This document shows positions 11,301-21,500 of a stretch of 64,000 nucleotides of DNA, in pieces. The position numbers were made by a program, and so were the translations under genes. Below the pieces are notes generated by a model. It saw only the letters and a list, made by a program, of their open reading frames with translations. It was not told where the DNA came from and ran no database searches. Within the stretch, counting starts at the first letter, position 1, and each line of letters begins with the position of its first letter. This DNA is from Lyophyllum atratum (lineage: Eukaryota; Basidiomycota; Agaricomycetes; Agaricales; Lyophyllaceae): the NCBI GenBank assembly GCA_014905825.1, contig JACGCN010000009.1, positions 434,001 to 498,000 on the forward strand. Reading direction: 5' to 3'.

Positions 11301-12749
11301 GCAACGCATGAACGGTTTCTTGTCGCGGGTATAGAAGGTGGTGCAGCCGCCACCGAAGACTGTGTAGCACCCTTTCTTATCGAGGCGGCCGATGGAAATG
11401 AGGTTGTGAGTGAGATCGGGGGCGTGCATCGCATTCTCGAAGGTGAGTTCTATCGTCCTCCCTTCATACACCACCACCTTCCGTACCCTGCCCATTCCTT
11501 TAATATTAAATTCCCCGCCATCTGCAGTCGAGCCCGCCTTATCCTTCCCAGGTACAGGACCGTACGTCTCAAAATCCCCACGATCGACAAAGAAATGCTC
11601 GCTAGCCGCCGAATCCGCGTAGCTGACCACTGGCACGCCTCGCTCAGTCACGGTGGTGTTCGCCGAAAATGCCAGTCGTTCATCAAACAGCCCTGCGTTG
11701 TCGGCGCCAACGACAGCCGAGTGGACAGCGGGGGTCGAAGGTGCAGGTGGAGTAGGGGATGAAGTGGTAGTGGTAGCGTTAGCCGTCGGGGTCTTGCTTA
11801 GACTTTTACTGCCTTTCCACCAGTCGGGAAATTGGCCCTCCATCCCTCCGCCGCTCCTGAAGCATTTGGACGAGAGGTGGCCCTGGCGACCGCAGTTCGA
11901 GCATTTCTGGTCGGGGTTTTTTAGGGTGCGTTGCTGGGTGAGCAGTGCATGCGTCGACTGGGCAGGTGCGATAGCCGCGGCGGCGCTGTTGTCGAGCATG
12001 GCGTGGGTGGTAAGGGCCGTGATGACTGCGACGGAGGTCTCGGTATTGAGGAGGGTGCTGATGATGACCTTCCACTCTGTAGTCCTCGGCATCGACTTCA
12101 GGATGATGGTACGGAACTTCCTGTCCTCGATATTCGCACCCTGGTCGTTCGCCTTCTTCCACGCGGTGCGAAGGGCCTCGAAGTGTTTCTCGATTGGCGT
12201 CCCCTCGACATACTTGACAGCGCTGAGCGCTTCCTCGGCATTAATCATACCAAGGTCGGAGGTGGCGTCGTGAATGGAGGTAAGTGATGTCCACGTCTCC
12301 GCCGCCGTGCCGTCAGTCTTGACACCTTGTCCTACAGGATTAACGACGTTCAGGGATACCATGGACTGGGTAAAGGCGTCACGCTGGTCCCATTCGTCGG
12401 ACGTGGGGGTTTTCGATCCCCAGAAGGTGGTCGGAGTCTCTTTGGCGCTAGGGGACGGGGAGGGCCGTTTGATGGTGCCGTCTAGGTAGCCTAGGAGACT
12501 GCGGCCCTTGACTGCGGCGAGTATGGTGGTGCTGAACGCTATCCAGTTCGTGCCATTGAATTTCTCGTCCGCCGGGAGGAGAAACAGGGGAGGATTCGAG
12601 GACATTGGTGCGGGTGTCGGTTCGGTTTTATTTTCGGGTTCGGTTTCAGATAGGGAATCCGGATTTTTAGGGGGGTCTGGGATAGGGTCGGATTCGGTTT
12701 CAGGTAGTAGTAGTGCTTCGAGGTCGATTTCGAATTCTTCAGATAGCAT
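8367..12749 (-). CDS. Copia gag-pol polyprotein
   Basis: A single 1460-residue ORF starts at ATG 12749. Gag comes first, ending in a zinc knuckle CSNCGRQGHLSSKC (CX2CX4HX4C). The protease follows with DSAASEHFF, where the usual D-S/T-G triad is DSA. Integrase shows the HHCC region (HRRLGHV ... CEDCILGKH) and DDE residues in CFDLWGP, RTDEGPEF and the glutamate of NGVVERANR. Reverse transcriptase has the catalytic YTDD motif. RNase H has SDYAACTDTRRS and STTEAEYMA. The order integrase before RT defines Copia. Gag and pol lie in one frame with no stop or frameshift. The alanine in the protease motif is the only visible departure and may or may not matter. Antisense ORFs across this region are shadows. 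Confidence 0.97.
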   Translation of the reverse strand: MLSEEFEIDLEALLLPETESDPIPDPPKNPDSLSETEPENKTEPTPAPMSSNPPLFLLPADEKFNGTNWIAFSTTILAAVKGRSLLGYLDGTIKRPSPSPSAKETPTTFWGSKTPTSDEWDQRDAFTQSMVSLNVVNPVGQGVKTDGTAAETWTSLTSIHDATSDLGMINAEEALSAVKYVEGTPIEKHFEALRTAWKKANDQGANIEDRKFRTIILKSMPRTTEWKVIISTLLNTETSVAVITALTTHAMLDNSAAAAIAPAQSTHALLTQQRTLKNPDQKCSNCGRQGHLSSKCFRSGGGMEGQFPDWWKGSKSLSKTPTANATTTTSSPTPPAPSTPAVHSAVVGADNAGLFDERLAFSANTTVTERGVPVVSYADSAASEHFFVDRGDFETYGPVPGKDKAGSTADGGEFNIKGMGRVRKVVVYEGRTIELTFENAMHAPDLTHNLISIGRLDKKGCYTVFGGGCTTFYTRDKKPFMRCEAYNSTMYRIEFVPPPTSPTAMAARSLTRATDLETWHRRLGHVGESVLREMVSKEMCAGLDVTKKNTAGRCEDCILGKHARRPFDDIVVPESRLNERVCFDLWGPARVQTTGGKVYMMLAVDQGGGGVEGYFLANKEMETTVEVLETYHVKSERQTGQKLLYIRTDEGPEFVNRLWAAYCQKFGIIHETTAPYSSAANGVVERANRTVLDRGRSMMIEAGLASKYWGEAMATAVYLMDFIPSSRHPGKTLFEVRTGQKPDIAHLRPFGCTAYAKIPKEKGGSKLDARSIKCVLIGYFGRGDYKLLDRSTGSIFRSRDVIFEEGSAHRTVTSLAGPSTEGETLDDFLPDTVDDPVVEPARPAPDPPIPAPPAPVIPRRSERNRNPSAAALDAAESETRIAEGAGKGLDWARDNTVSTNTALLTTPSHADAAADYHWFPKSYSEAMTRPDLWKEPMDKEIARMHERKVWTLVERPEGARTMKNRWVFANKYDETGKIVGRKARLVAKGFTQIPGVDFFASYASVVRYESLRINIAVGTAKDMEMWQIDYTSAYLNAPNQVPILMEQPEGYALKPSEVYEVLPAAGKKIEDGEKADDEKELVALVDKAIYGTMDGAYNWWKALNEETSRLGYTRSRADQSVRWKKVGEERTILSLYTDDVNGISTTTGGAAIAIKELGEKYDLKDLGAVKFILGIHIDRDRDRGILTMSQYEYLKRVLERYGMWDCAPKYTPLPPGVILNKTQAPTTAEDRHFMQDKPYREVLGSIMYAQIATRPDLSYAVASLSRFSTNPGKPHWQALMHVLQYVKATLHYKIRYGGDGYTSFTPHGYVDSDYAACTDTRRSISGHVFLQAGGPTAWGSKYQPTVATSTTEAEYMAMSRAVQQLQWMYSSLADIDFPQPRPAQLAADNSGAISLTENTKNNARVKHIDIRHHYLRECVEVGDLHVNYIPTTENIADLLTKPLPRPAHHKFCLALRLCEE

Positions 12750-12805
12750 TCAAGGTTGTTTCGGTGAGCCGTTCCAAAATAAACTGAGTTTAGCGCAGTG
12801 CAACG

Positions 12806-12817
12806 GGGCCCATAACC
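12806..12817 (-). promoter_or_regulatory. Copia primer-binding site, half initiator-tRNA type
   Basis: Directly inside the 5' LTR, the coding strand reads GGTTATGGGCCC. This is the exact complement of the anticodon-loop half of eukaryotic initiator tRNA-Met (GGGCCCAUAACC). Drosophila copia and yeast Ty5 prime with a half tRNA in this way, rather than with the tRNA 3' end. The match covers 12 bases and abuts the LTR with no gap. Confidence 0.85.
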
Positions 12818-13147
12818 TGTTGTAAGTTAAGCTCAGTCGTGTATAAGGATCGACTATACAATAGTAGTACCTGTTGTAAGTTAAGCTATAAGCGACGTTA
12901 GCGAGGAGTAAATAAGAGGTAAGTAAGCGGCATACCTCAGTCGTGTATAAGGATCGACTGAGGTATACCGTAGGTCCGTGCATCCGTTACACCTCCCGCT
13001 CGCGTGGTACTGTACAGTACCAAATTGCCTCCGTCTCCTCCCAGTCCCGCCCTCCGACTCTCCCAGTTCCGCCTTTCCTAATCGAGTCTTCTGGTCATGT
13101 GATGGCGCGCGTCAACACGCGACTATGCGAGTCACCGCACTCCAACA
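12818..13147 (-). repeat. 5' LTR of the Copia element
   Basis: It is identical by eye to 8014-8343 over all 330 bp and is followed by the target duplication GCGTA at 13148. In the coding orientation it should carry the promoter of the element. The gag-pol ATG lies about 70 bp inside it. Confidence 0.97.
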
Positions 13148-15761
13148 GCGTATCCGATGACGGTCTTCAGGAAAGGCAGAGGTTTTCAAGGGGAATCTTG
13201 ACGAACAGTCGCGTCGCATCACCCTAGCCAGAAAATCACAGTCGCTAGATGGACCACACCACCGGACGAGGGACGAGAGCTATAGGCGGAGCATAAAGGA
13301 CAAACAATGGACCAAGTTATGAAGGGAGCTGTTTATCCGCTGTCGTGTCGTAGAGCCACAGCCGGGACATACAAACCGAAATCCGCGGCACACCACCGAA
13401 TGAGATACGAGACACCAGGAGAGGAACACGATCCTGGACGAAGGACGAAACGCTGGGGGAGCGACATGGCCAAACGAAGGACATGACACCGAGCGCAGGA
13501 CAACGAACGTAGGAATCGCGATACATGTACGCAGCCAACAATAGCTGGAAAGTACAAAAGAACATGGCATGGTGTCCGTGGCGGGCTCAGAGTTGAATAG
13601 GGAACACGCGAAGCGGTGATTATCGAGGTCTTGTGGAAGCCGCGTTGGCGAGGAGCGCTGCGCCAGGTCCAGGCCCGTCGTTCAGAGTCCCTCGCAGAGA
13701 TCGCCCAAGCCCAGTAAAGTCGATGAAGTCCAAGATCGTCGAAGTCGCGTTGGCGAGGATGGCTCGTGTCTTGATCCTATAGGGACTTGAACAACATCAT
13801 GGGCAATCAACATGAAGACGGGGGCGACATGACGCAAGGCCCACAAAAACAAACGACCTGGGTGTGGCTGAGAGCACATCACTCCCGCCACCCGGCGAAC
13901 AAGGAAAGACGCGACAGAGTAGATACAACACTGCGTACTAGACATCGAATAAGTGCGAAGGCGCCGATGCCGAGCACAGAGAACACCGAGAGGTCCATCA
14001 ACGTGACGAAACGGGGACAACACGGCGAAACCGACGGCGGGGGGAAGACAACAGATCGAGTACATGCGAGAGCAAGCGACATCGGAATCAAAGCGTATGA
14101 GAAAGCAGACGAACATAAATGGCGACGTGGGTAGGTGGCGGGGGACCTACGGCGATAATGGAGACTCAGCTGAACCGTAGCCTTCGAACTCAATATCCCT
14201 TAGCAAGCTCATAGCCGTGGACATCCGAGTCCTCAACGGCGAACAGGGCGGGTAACCAGACGGGTCAGTGTTGGTAATGGCGGGGGTAGTGGAGATAAAT
14301 TTGACAGGGCGATGTGGCGGCAATGTCGAAGAGGTGTTGTCGACGTCGAAGCGTCATGGAGAAATCGCACAGACGGAAAGAACGATACAAGGCGGAGTGG
14401 CTGACGACGCACCAAGACATCGCCAAAGGCGGCGACGAGATTGGATGCTGGCTAATGTTTGATACCAGTGAGCCGTTGTAGGAAGTCGCGGAGAGAATTG
14501 TGGATGAGGTGATGAGTATAGAGAGGGGATGGCCGAAGAAACGAGGGAAAGCGGAAAGGGGAAAGGGGGTGTCGTGGTGGTAGTGAAGAGAGAACGATAG
14601 GAGCGGCTGGCAAGGTTATATACAAGTACCATTGTTTGCTCCGCTTTGACGCTGGTCAGAATTCCAATGCGCTTCTCGACATATGATTTTGTACTTCGGG
14701 GTTACACGTATGTGTATCCAGCCTAGTATATGTAAGGAGTTGTTCTCTTAAAAGCTTGTATATGTTTCTTACTCTGACAAAACGCGAGGGTGCATTCGAA
14801 GAATCTGAGGAGAACCCTGAGATCGCGTCTGGGAACGTGGCGAAGGTGTCGCAATCATGTGACCGCGCGTTCATAACAAACTGAGGCTGTTTGCCGACGA
14901 CTCTCGGTTTTGCGCGGCCTCCGCTTGACCATGGTGGTCGACTTGCAAGCACTCACGATCACACCAATAGCTCATGCAGGGGAAGAGCTCGAGAAAGAAT
15001 ACAAGAGGTGGACCCTCACATGTGCACAGGCTAGAGTGCTAGCACGGGCTCCGATTGACATCCGATAGCCTCAGACCCTTTTTCTAAGGTGAGCGAGTCC
15101 TCCAGAGTGATCTATCCAGATGACCATGTTCGGCGCAAGACTGTCGATATTGGAGATATCGGGGAATAAGGAAACACCCAGGGCCTACAAGATTGAACCA
15201 GAATGAGCAGTCCGATTCTCGACTGGTCATCACTCGAGGAGTAGAACAGATCGGGGGCTATCTGTAGAACATCAACCATGCCTTCACACCCCGGGGGGAG
15301 TGCTGTTACGAATTATGGGCATTTACGGCCACGGCCCGACTTCCTTGTCTACTCAACAGAATACTTTCCAGTTTCGCACGTTCGCTCACAAAACGTTGCA
15401 GTTGTCTGTACTTTAACTTACACGGTCAGATACGACGTCAATTACTCGCATGCGCCATCCGTAGATCCGAACGTGTACTAACTGCAATTGTAATGGCTAG
15501 GCCCTGGAGGCTGGGAGATCACAAGGAGCCTTCAAATTCATGCACGCGCCAAGCGACTACAAAAACTGATATGTCTACTTGCCCCCCTGAAGACGGACTC
15601 CGAATATCTCGCCTTCCGCCTCACACGTGCGATATCATATCTATCGGCTTCTCAATCATCAATGGATGCCCTTTTATGTTCCCAAAATGATATTGCAGAC
15701 TTTGTAGGAAGATTACCTCCCCACCCACCCCACGCCAGTGGCCTCGGACTCGGCCAGGATC
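13148..15761. other. Gene-poor interval between the Copia element and the TLC-like gene
   Basis: No gene can be supported in these 2.6 kb. There are moderate-length ORFs on both strands (for example 13682-14116 minus), but they overlap each other and have no recognisable motifs. Two more copies of the GC-rich repeat lie at 13636-13664 and, degenerate, 13741-13760. The stretch probably consists of decayed repeats and the intergenic space of the next gene. Confidence 0.5.
13636..13760 (+). repeat. Short GC-rich repeat, two copies right of the Copia element
   Basis: GAAGCCGCGTTGGCGAGGAG followed by CGCTGCGCC at 13636-13664 matches the repeats at 7684 and 7765. A diverged copy starts GAAGTCGCGTTGGCGAGGAT at 13741. 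The spacing of about 105 bp resembles the roughly 50-80 bp spacing of the left-hand copies. Confidence 0.65.
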
Positions 15762-16898
15762 ATGTTCGCCGCCCTCGACACGATGCTGTCCGCCGTCCCC
15801 ACCGCATTTTCTCTCTCATTCCTAGGTCTGGTGGTCTCTTTCCATCTCCTGGCGCCGTTCTTCCCGAGCACGAAACAGACCTCATGGATCCTTACGACGC
15901 TCGCGAGTGCGGGGATGAGCCTCGCGAGCCTCCCGTTCTTGTGGGATTATTTGTCGAATGAGGGGAGGGTGACGCACGTACGCACCCTCCCGGCTTTCGC
16001 GGTTATGGCAAATCGCTTCTTCCAGGCGTACCTTGCGGCGTATGTGGTTATTGCGTGAGGCGGCGTCCTTGCTGATGTTCTGCAGTGATTTGACGATCGG
16101 GACGTTATATTATCGATCACGCATCTCGTTCCTCGAAGGGTGGATCCATCACTCGCTCTACATTCTCATCGTCGAGCTCGCCATTCGGCGGTCATGGACG
16201 CATATCTTCTGTTTATGCGGATCTATGGAGGTACGGCCTCATTTTCATCACGAATCCAGGCTGGGTGACACTTACCCCGTCTCGTCGAGTAGATCCCTAC
16301 ATTCATACTCGGGATCACGATTCTCTATCCACGCCTTAGAAGCAACATTCTTTTCGCCGTCTCTTTTTTCATGACGAGGATCACTCTCCATGTTATCCTC
16401 GCTGTATCGTATCTCCCGCGGAACAACCGCATGCATACCACCGGCGGTTCGTTCGTCCCCGCCACGCTTCTTGCTGGCATCTTCCCGCTCCACGTTATGT
16501 GGTTCCGCGGATGCCTTAGGGGCTTCGTCAAACGAGCTAGCCAGAAGGATCCTGGCCAAACACCCCCCGTCGTCGAATTTAGCATCGTACCCGGTGCATC
16601 GACAACTTCACCCATCGCACCTCGGCCCATTAATCCTTCCGAATTGTCGTGCCCTCCACACAACCGTTTCAGACCCTATAGACTCCGGCTATCCTACCGT
16701 CGCCAGCCATTCTCAAAGGCGTTTCGGTCCCTCCGGCTCGATCTCACAGAATCACCATCGTCGAAACATGTATTATTATCCGGCACTATTACGGCCTATT
16801 CCCCGCTTCGTGAAACGGTGTACGACTATGTTGGGCTGGGGCGGAAAATGGGTCATCAGCCCATGACGGATAGTTTGGCCCTGGGTGGCCAGACATAG
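15762..16898 (+). CDS. Multi-spanning membrane protein, TLC-like
   Basis: Three exons join in frame: 15762-16039, 16086-16230 and 16293-16898, with introns of 46 bp (GTATGT...CAG) and 62 bp (GTACGG...TAG). The protein has about seven hydrophobic segments: two in exon 1, one across the first junction, and four in exons 2-3. Conserved-looking pieces include AYLAADLTIGTLYYR, EGWIHHSLY and RNNRMHTTGGSFVPATLLAG. This layout resembles TRAM/LAG1/CLN8 (TLC) domain proteins found as orphan genes in basidiomycetes. An endomembrane location is inferred. The cytosolic C-terminus (about 130 residues) is polar and not conserved-looking. The start is uncertain, because an ATG at 15786 or an upstream exon is possible. 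Confidence 0.7.
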
Positions 16899-17463
16899 TA
16901 GAGTAGGGGTGCAGCTGCTGTGCAGTAAGGTGATCGCTGATGATTGACGATTCGATGTATGGTAGATCTGGGGATAGGACGTTAGTAGCAGATTTAGCGG
17001 AATAGTAATTGCACCTTATGTATATAATGAAATGTCAGTGTACAGATGCGTCGGAAATCACCGTCTGGCGTATACTTGGATTAAGACGGTTAAAAGCCTG
17101 TAGCCTCTGCGTACCACACGATCAGAGCCATGACGTGTGAGCACTGACCTGAAGGCGTTCAGAGGGGAGCACAGCAAGAACATGTCAGCGACGTATGTAG
17201 ATTGAAGGAATTGGCCACAGATGTACACTCAGCTCGCCACCTGAATACGCACCCCACTGGTTCGAATCATATCACAGCTGTCAAATCTTGCTTCTCGAAG
17301 CTGCCTCGTGGTTTAGTGTTATGGGGTCTGTGGGTTACAATAGAATTGTTATGTCGAAACCCTGATGATGGTATCTACCTCCGTGAATCGACGAGAACTG
17401 GCTGATATCCTAATTTCAGTTGATTTTCTTCAAGTTTGTAAACACTGGGAATAGCACCTCTGC
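16899..17463. other. Intergenic region
   Basis: This 565-bp region lies between the TLC-like gene and the minus-strand hypothetical gene. No ORF, RNA gene or repeat is supported. Confidence 0.5.
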
Positions 17464-17971
17464 TTATTTAGAATAGCCCTTGAATCCAGACGTCTTGATG
17501 CCTATAGGCGAGTTCTGGACCAAACCAAACGTGCTGAGAGACAGCCACTTACTAAGCTCCTTCTCTAGCCACTCCTTCGTCCGCTTCTCGTGCTCAGTCT
17601 CTATGGGCTTCACGTCTTCTATCAAGACTTCCTCGTAATTGTCAGGCCATCGTTCCTCCAGCGACCAGAAAGGCACTGGGTGACGACTAAAAAGTCGCTC
17701 ACAAAGGGGTCTGATCGCCGTGGAGCGAAAGGCAATCCAAAGCCATTCCATTATCAAGAAGGATATCGCCGAGACGTAGTGGAATGTTCATGTCGTCCCG
17801 GTGATGATCAGCGAGTTCAATTCCGTACTTCTGCTTGAACCACCGGCGCCCTTCTTCATTGGAAACGATGAGACCGGCGTTGATCTTGCCTCTGAGGCGA
17901 GGTGTACCTTTAGAGACGTTTGGAGGGGGGCAATACCACGGAGAGTCGGGGTTGTTGATGTGCGCGGCCAT
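17464..17971 (-). pseudogene. Hypothetical protein, apparent frameshift
   Basis: A minus-strand frame starting at ATG 17971 (MAAHINNPDSPWYCPPP...) runs about 90 codons and stops at about 17699. The overlapping next frame continues with a similar charged composition to TAA 17464 (EERWPDNYEEVLIEDVKP ...). The two probably form one protein of about 165 residues separated by a single-base frameshift, because the only candidate intron would be 16 bp. I recognise no domain. It could be a real small gene with a sequence error, or a recent pseudogene. Confidence 0.4.
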
Positions 17972-18516
17972 GGCGGTTCAGAACAAAACAACTGGTGGAG
18001 GAGGAGGAGGAGTATATTATACTGATGGTATATTATACTGATGGCTTCCAGTATACCAGGAGGTGTAATTTTTGAAGTTGTGGGTACGGCTAGTGGTTGG
18101 GAATTGTAGTATGGGACTGACTATGAATTCGAATGCATGTTAACTCAAGAATACTTGCGCGCCACAGAGACACTACGGAAAGGCCGCAGGCAAACATCCG
18201 AACACAAAGGCAACGAAGTTGCAACCAAGTCCACGTTTTCGCCGTTTCCAACTCTCTTCTGCACTCCCTCATTCTCCTCTCTTTCCATTCTTTCTCTCAG
18301 TGCCGTAGATTCATTATACGCGTGCAAATCCAAGTTCACCTATCTGCGCACTCCAAGGAACACGTCGATCAGCGGGAAGGGCTACTCCGCATGATAACGA
18401 CCGACAACCACCGTCAAAGTACGGACAATTCATAACCCACTACTGAAAGACATGTCTGACCTCGCAATAGACAGTATTTAACGCGTGAATCCGTTCGAAG
18501 GAGACCTGTGGAAGCC
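17972..18516. other. Intergenic region upstream of the F-box/WD40 gene
   Basis: This is mostly promoter and 5' leader space for the gene starting at 18517. It includes a perfect tandem duplication of 16 bp at 18012-18043. No other feature is apparent. Confidence 0.5.
18012..18043 (+). repeat. Two tandem copies of a 16-bp unit
   Basis: The unit GTATATTATACTGATG occurs at 18012-18027 and again without a gap at 18028-18043. Each contains the near-palindrome TATATTATA. It sits just 5' of the minus-strand hypothetical gene. Confidence 0.85.
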
Positions 18517-21500
18517 ATGCCGCCCAAGGCGTCTTCTAACGCGCCGTCAGAAACCTCTACGCGCTTTTCGCGGACCACGTCGCGTTCAAACTCGCTTTCT
18601 ACGGCCAGTTCAACAGTCGGGTCTAGATCGCGAGCGCCATCGAATGCGACGCCCTCACGGTCGCCCAATGCGACTCCAATGCCTCTGCCTTCCAGCGCAG
18701 CCAAGCGGCTATCGTCATCGATTCCATCTCTAGCCTCTCGTCGCATTTCCGCGCCTCCCCAGTCATTTCCCCGGCAAGACAACTCTTCGCCCAACGCCCG
18801 GTCGAACGGGCCCAGCACCCCTTCACCGCCTGGCCGCACTGCTGGCGCAAAGCCACGTAGCTCTGTCTCAGGTTCCGTGGCGGGTTCCGTCCGCACAGCA
18901 CGATCCACGTCCATGTACCTATCCTCCAACACCACGGGTGCAATTGCAAGGCCAGACGTCCCACCCGTGCGCGCTCGTATCACCTCAATGACCCCGCCCC
19001 GACGGAGCAACACCACTGCAGCCAAGTCTCCCGCTCTCCTCTCGACGGGGTCCCCCACGATCAACCTGACCTCGCCGAGCCCCAAAGGAAAAGTCAAGCT
19101 CCAGCACTCCACCACGCCCCAGAGCACCCCGCCGCGCATGCACCTAGGTTCCAGCCCGGGCAACGGGCTTCATAGCACGCCTTCGAAGATGTCCAACAAA
19201 CGGCCCTCACCCCAATCTTCGCCCTCGAAACAGCCGTTGCCCGACGTGCCGTGGTCGCAGCAGGGCGTGCTGCATGAGAACCCGAGTCTCCTGGCTGAGA
19301 GCACCGCCATGAGCATGATGAATGGATCGAGTGCTATTCAGGCGTTCTCGTCGTGGGGCGGGGAGACGGACGATATGACGATGGAGCTGCTCACTGACGT
19401 CGACGACGGAGACGTTGATGAGGATGTATGTGTTCTTTGCTCTGCACTCGTTTATTGTTGACATGTGATGTAGATGGCAACAGCCCTCGCGCGGGTGCAA
19501 GCGCTGCACGCCCGGAAAATGCTGCACTACAAACGGCTGCTCGAGCGAGCGCAAGCATCCGCTGCAGCCCAGCTGCACGCCCTCCAGGCAGAAGTGCGCG
19601 TCCTCCGGGAGAACGCGTCTTCCTCCCCCTCCTACTTCCCCCATGCTCGTCATGCACTGGGTGCCGGGGACGACGAGCGCTGCGTGTGTGGTGGAAAGCG
19701 GAGGAAGGGGTATTGGGCGGGGTACAGGGATGACGATGATTACTCGGATGATGGGGATGAGGAGGGGTATGGGAAGCAGTTGGTTAAGGCGTTGAAGGGG
19801 AAGGGCAATGACTTTAGTGAACGGGATGTAAGGAAGGCTTTGAGGGGCTTGGGGCGCGAAGGCCGTATGCGTCTGTAAGCCTCTTTGTTGTGTTCGTGAT
19901 ATTGAGTTCTGACGTGACTTTTAGAATTGCCATCATCCTGGATTGTATGCTGTTCTTTGATCTTCTGTTGCTGAACTGACGATGGTCTTTCTTGGATAGC
20001 GTGCCTCCCAGGGGACATCCGGCTGCAGGTCCTGCTCCTCGAGAAATACGCTCGATCCACTTTCGACATCGTCGGCCGCCTCGCCCCCGACCTTGCTTTC
20101 CGTGTTTTGAAGGAATTGTCAGTTAAGGAGCTCGTTGGCGTCCGCGGAGTATATTCTGCCTTCTTTCAAGAACATTTGTGAATGCGGCTCATATTTTATG
20201 CTCCGCAGGTATCACAGCATTGGCGGACAATGGTGCAGCACCCGGTTCTCTGGCGGTATCACTGCCTTCGCCTCACCGCGACGGACCCCACACCCGTCAA
20301 ACCTCCTCTCAAGCCCGAAGGCTGGTACGTTCCACCCTCACAATATCAAGCCTGTCTACTTATTACTGAACCTGGAATAGGGAGCCCTTGTACCGCTCGC
20401 TCCACCACCGCGAGTCGAACTTCCGCAACGCCCTCCCCCAGAAACTCCGCTTCCTGCATGGACACACCAACTTTTGCACGACGCTGCTGTTGAGGGGTAA
20501 GCGTCTTATTAGCGGGAGCTATGATGAGACGATTAGGTTCTGGGATATTGAGACGGGGGAGATGAAGAAGTGTTTGCAGGTTAAGAAGCCTGTGAGCTGT
20601 GTTGATTTCTTGGCGGACGAAGGTGGGTTACTTTTGTTTTCTATTTCGTTGGGTGGTACTGACTATTGATGTTATGTAGAAGTGTTCGTGGTGGGCTTCC
20701 ATGACGTTGGGTGCGTGGATCAAGTTATGATGTATAGTCGTGAGACTGATATATACCCTCAGACGCGTCCATCTATTCTCTTCGCTCACTTTCACGCCCC
20801 TCCAACAACTCGCCGGGCACCTCAACGGCATCCGCGCCGTTGCGCTCTCATCCAAGAACCTCGTGTCCGCAGGCGCCGACAAGGCCCTCGTGTGCTGGGA
20901 CTGGCGCGCCGGGACGAAGATCGTGCGGTTCGGACAGCAGACAACAATCAACATCGGCGTGCAGCTCATCGCCGGTGGGAACAGTGATGAGGGCGAGAGG
21001 GTGGTGGGTGTGACGATTGATGGCATCGTGAGGGTGTTTTCGATTAGTGAGTGCTGCTGCCCTTTTTGCGAGTGGTGTGTGTAAGGGGCTGATGGGATGG
21101 GGGGTATAGAAAGGAGGGAGATGATTTCGCAGTTTAAGCTGAATGAGCTGGGTGCGGGGGATGCGGCGTTGAGTTCGAGGCTGTATAATGTTGGCTCCGC
21201 GCCGAATAATATGCTTCAGTGAGTGGTTTTTCGGGTTTTTCTTTGTTCGTTTTTCTGATGACGATGTTAGATGGTTCGCGGCGAAGGGTACTCAGATGAC
21301 AGTAAGCAGCTCCTCTCCAAATTGCGACCTGAATCAACTGACCTTCACCATCTACAGTGTGCCACGAAGTCTGTGATTCTGCATCTCCAATGGCAAGAAG
21401 GCGATGACGAGAAAGAGAAACCTGGCGTTGTCCCCATCGTCTCACCAGCGCTGACAACGCACTCCCCTGTCTCCATCTCCGCACAGCCCCGCTCGCGCAC

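Larger units (their letters stand above)
8014..13147 (-). mobile_element. Complete Copia (Ty1-like) LTR retrotransposon
   Basis: A 5134-bp element has two 330-bp LTRs (8014-8343 and 12818-13147) identical by eye, each beginning TGTTG and ending CAACA. It is flanked by a perfect 5-bp duplication, GCGTA, at 8009-8013 and 13148-13152. The coding strand is minus, so the 5' LTR is at 12818-13147. A primer-binding site and a polypurine tract lie next to the LTRs in the right places, and one uninterrupted gag-pol ORF fills the interior. Identical LTRs, intact ORF and intact duplication together point to a very recent insertion that may still be competent to move. Confidence 0.97.

Noticed and set aside
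10836..11762. 308-codon plus-strand ORF inside the Copia element
   Set aside because: It is antisense to the continuous gag-pol ORF, and has no motif; it is a coding-strand shadow.
13280..14116. Several minus-strand ORFs of 60-144 codons
   Set aside because: They overlap in different frames, lack motifs and splice continuity, and lie in repeat-rich sequence.
19474..19878. Independent end of a 437-residue gene at TAA 19878
   Set aside because: A GTAAGC...TTAG intron overlaps that stop and the frame continues into a convincing F-box and WD40 region.
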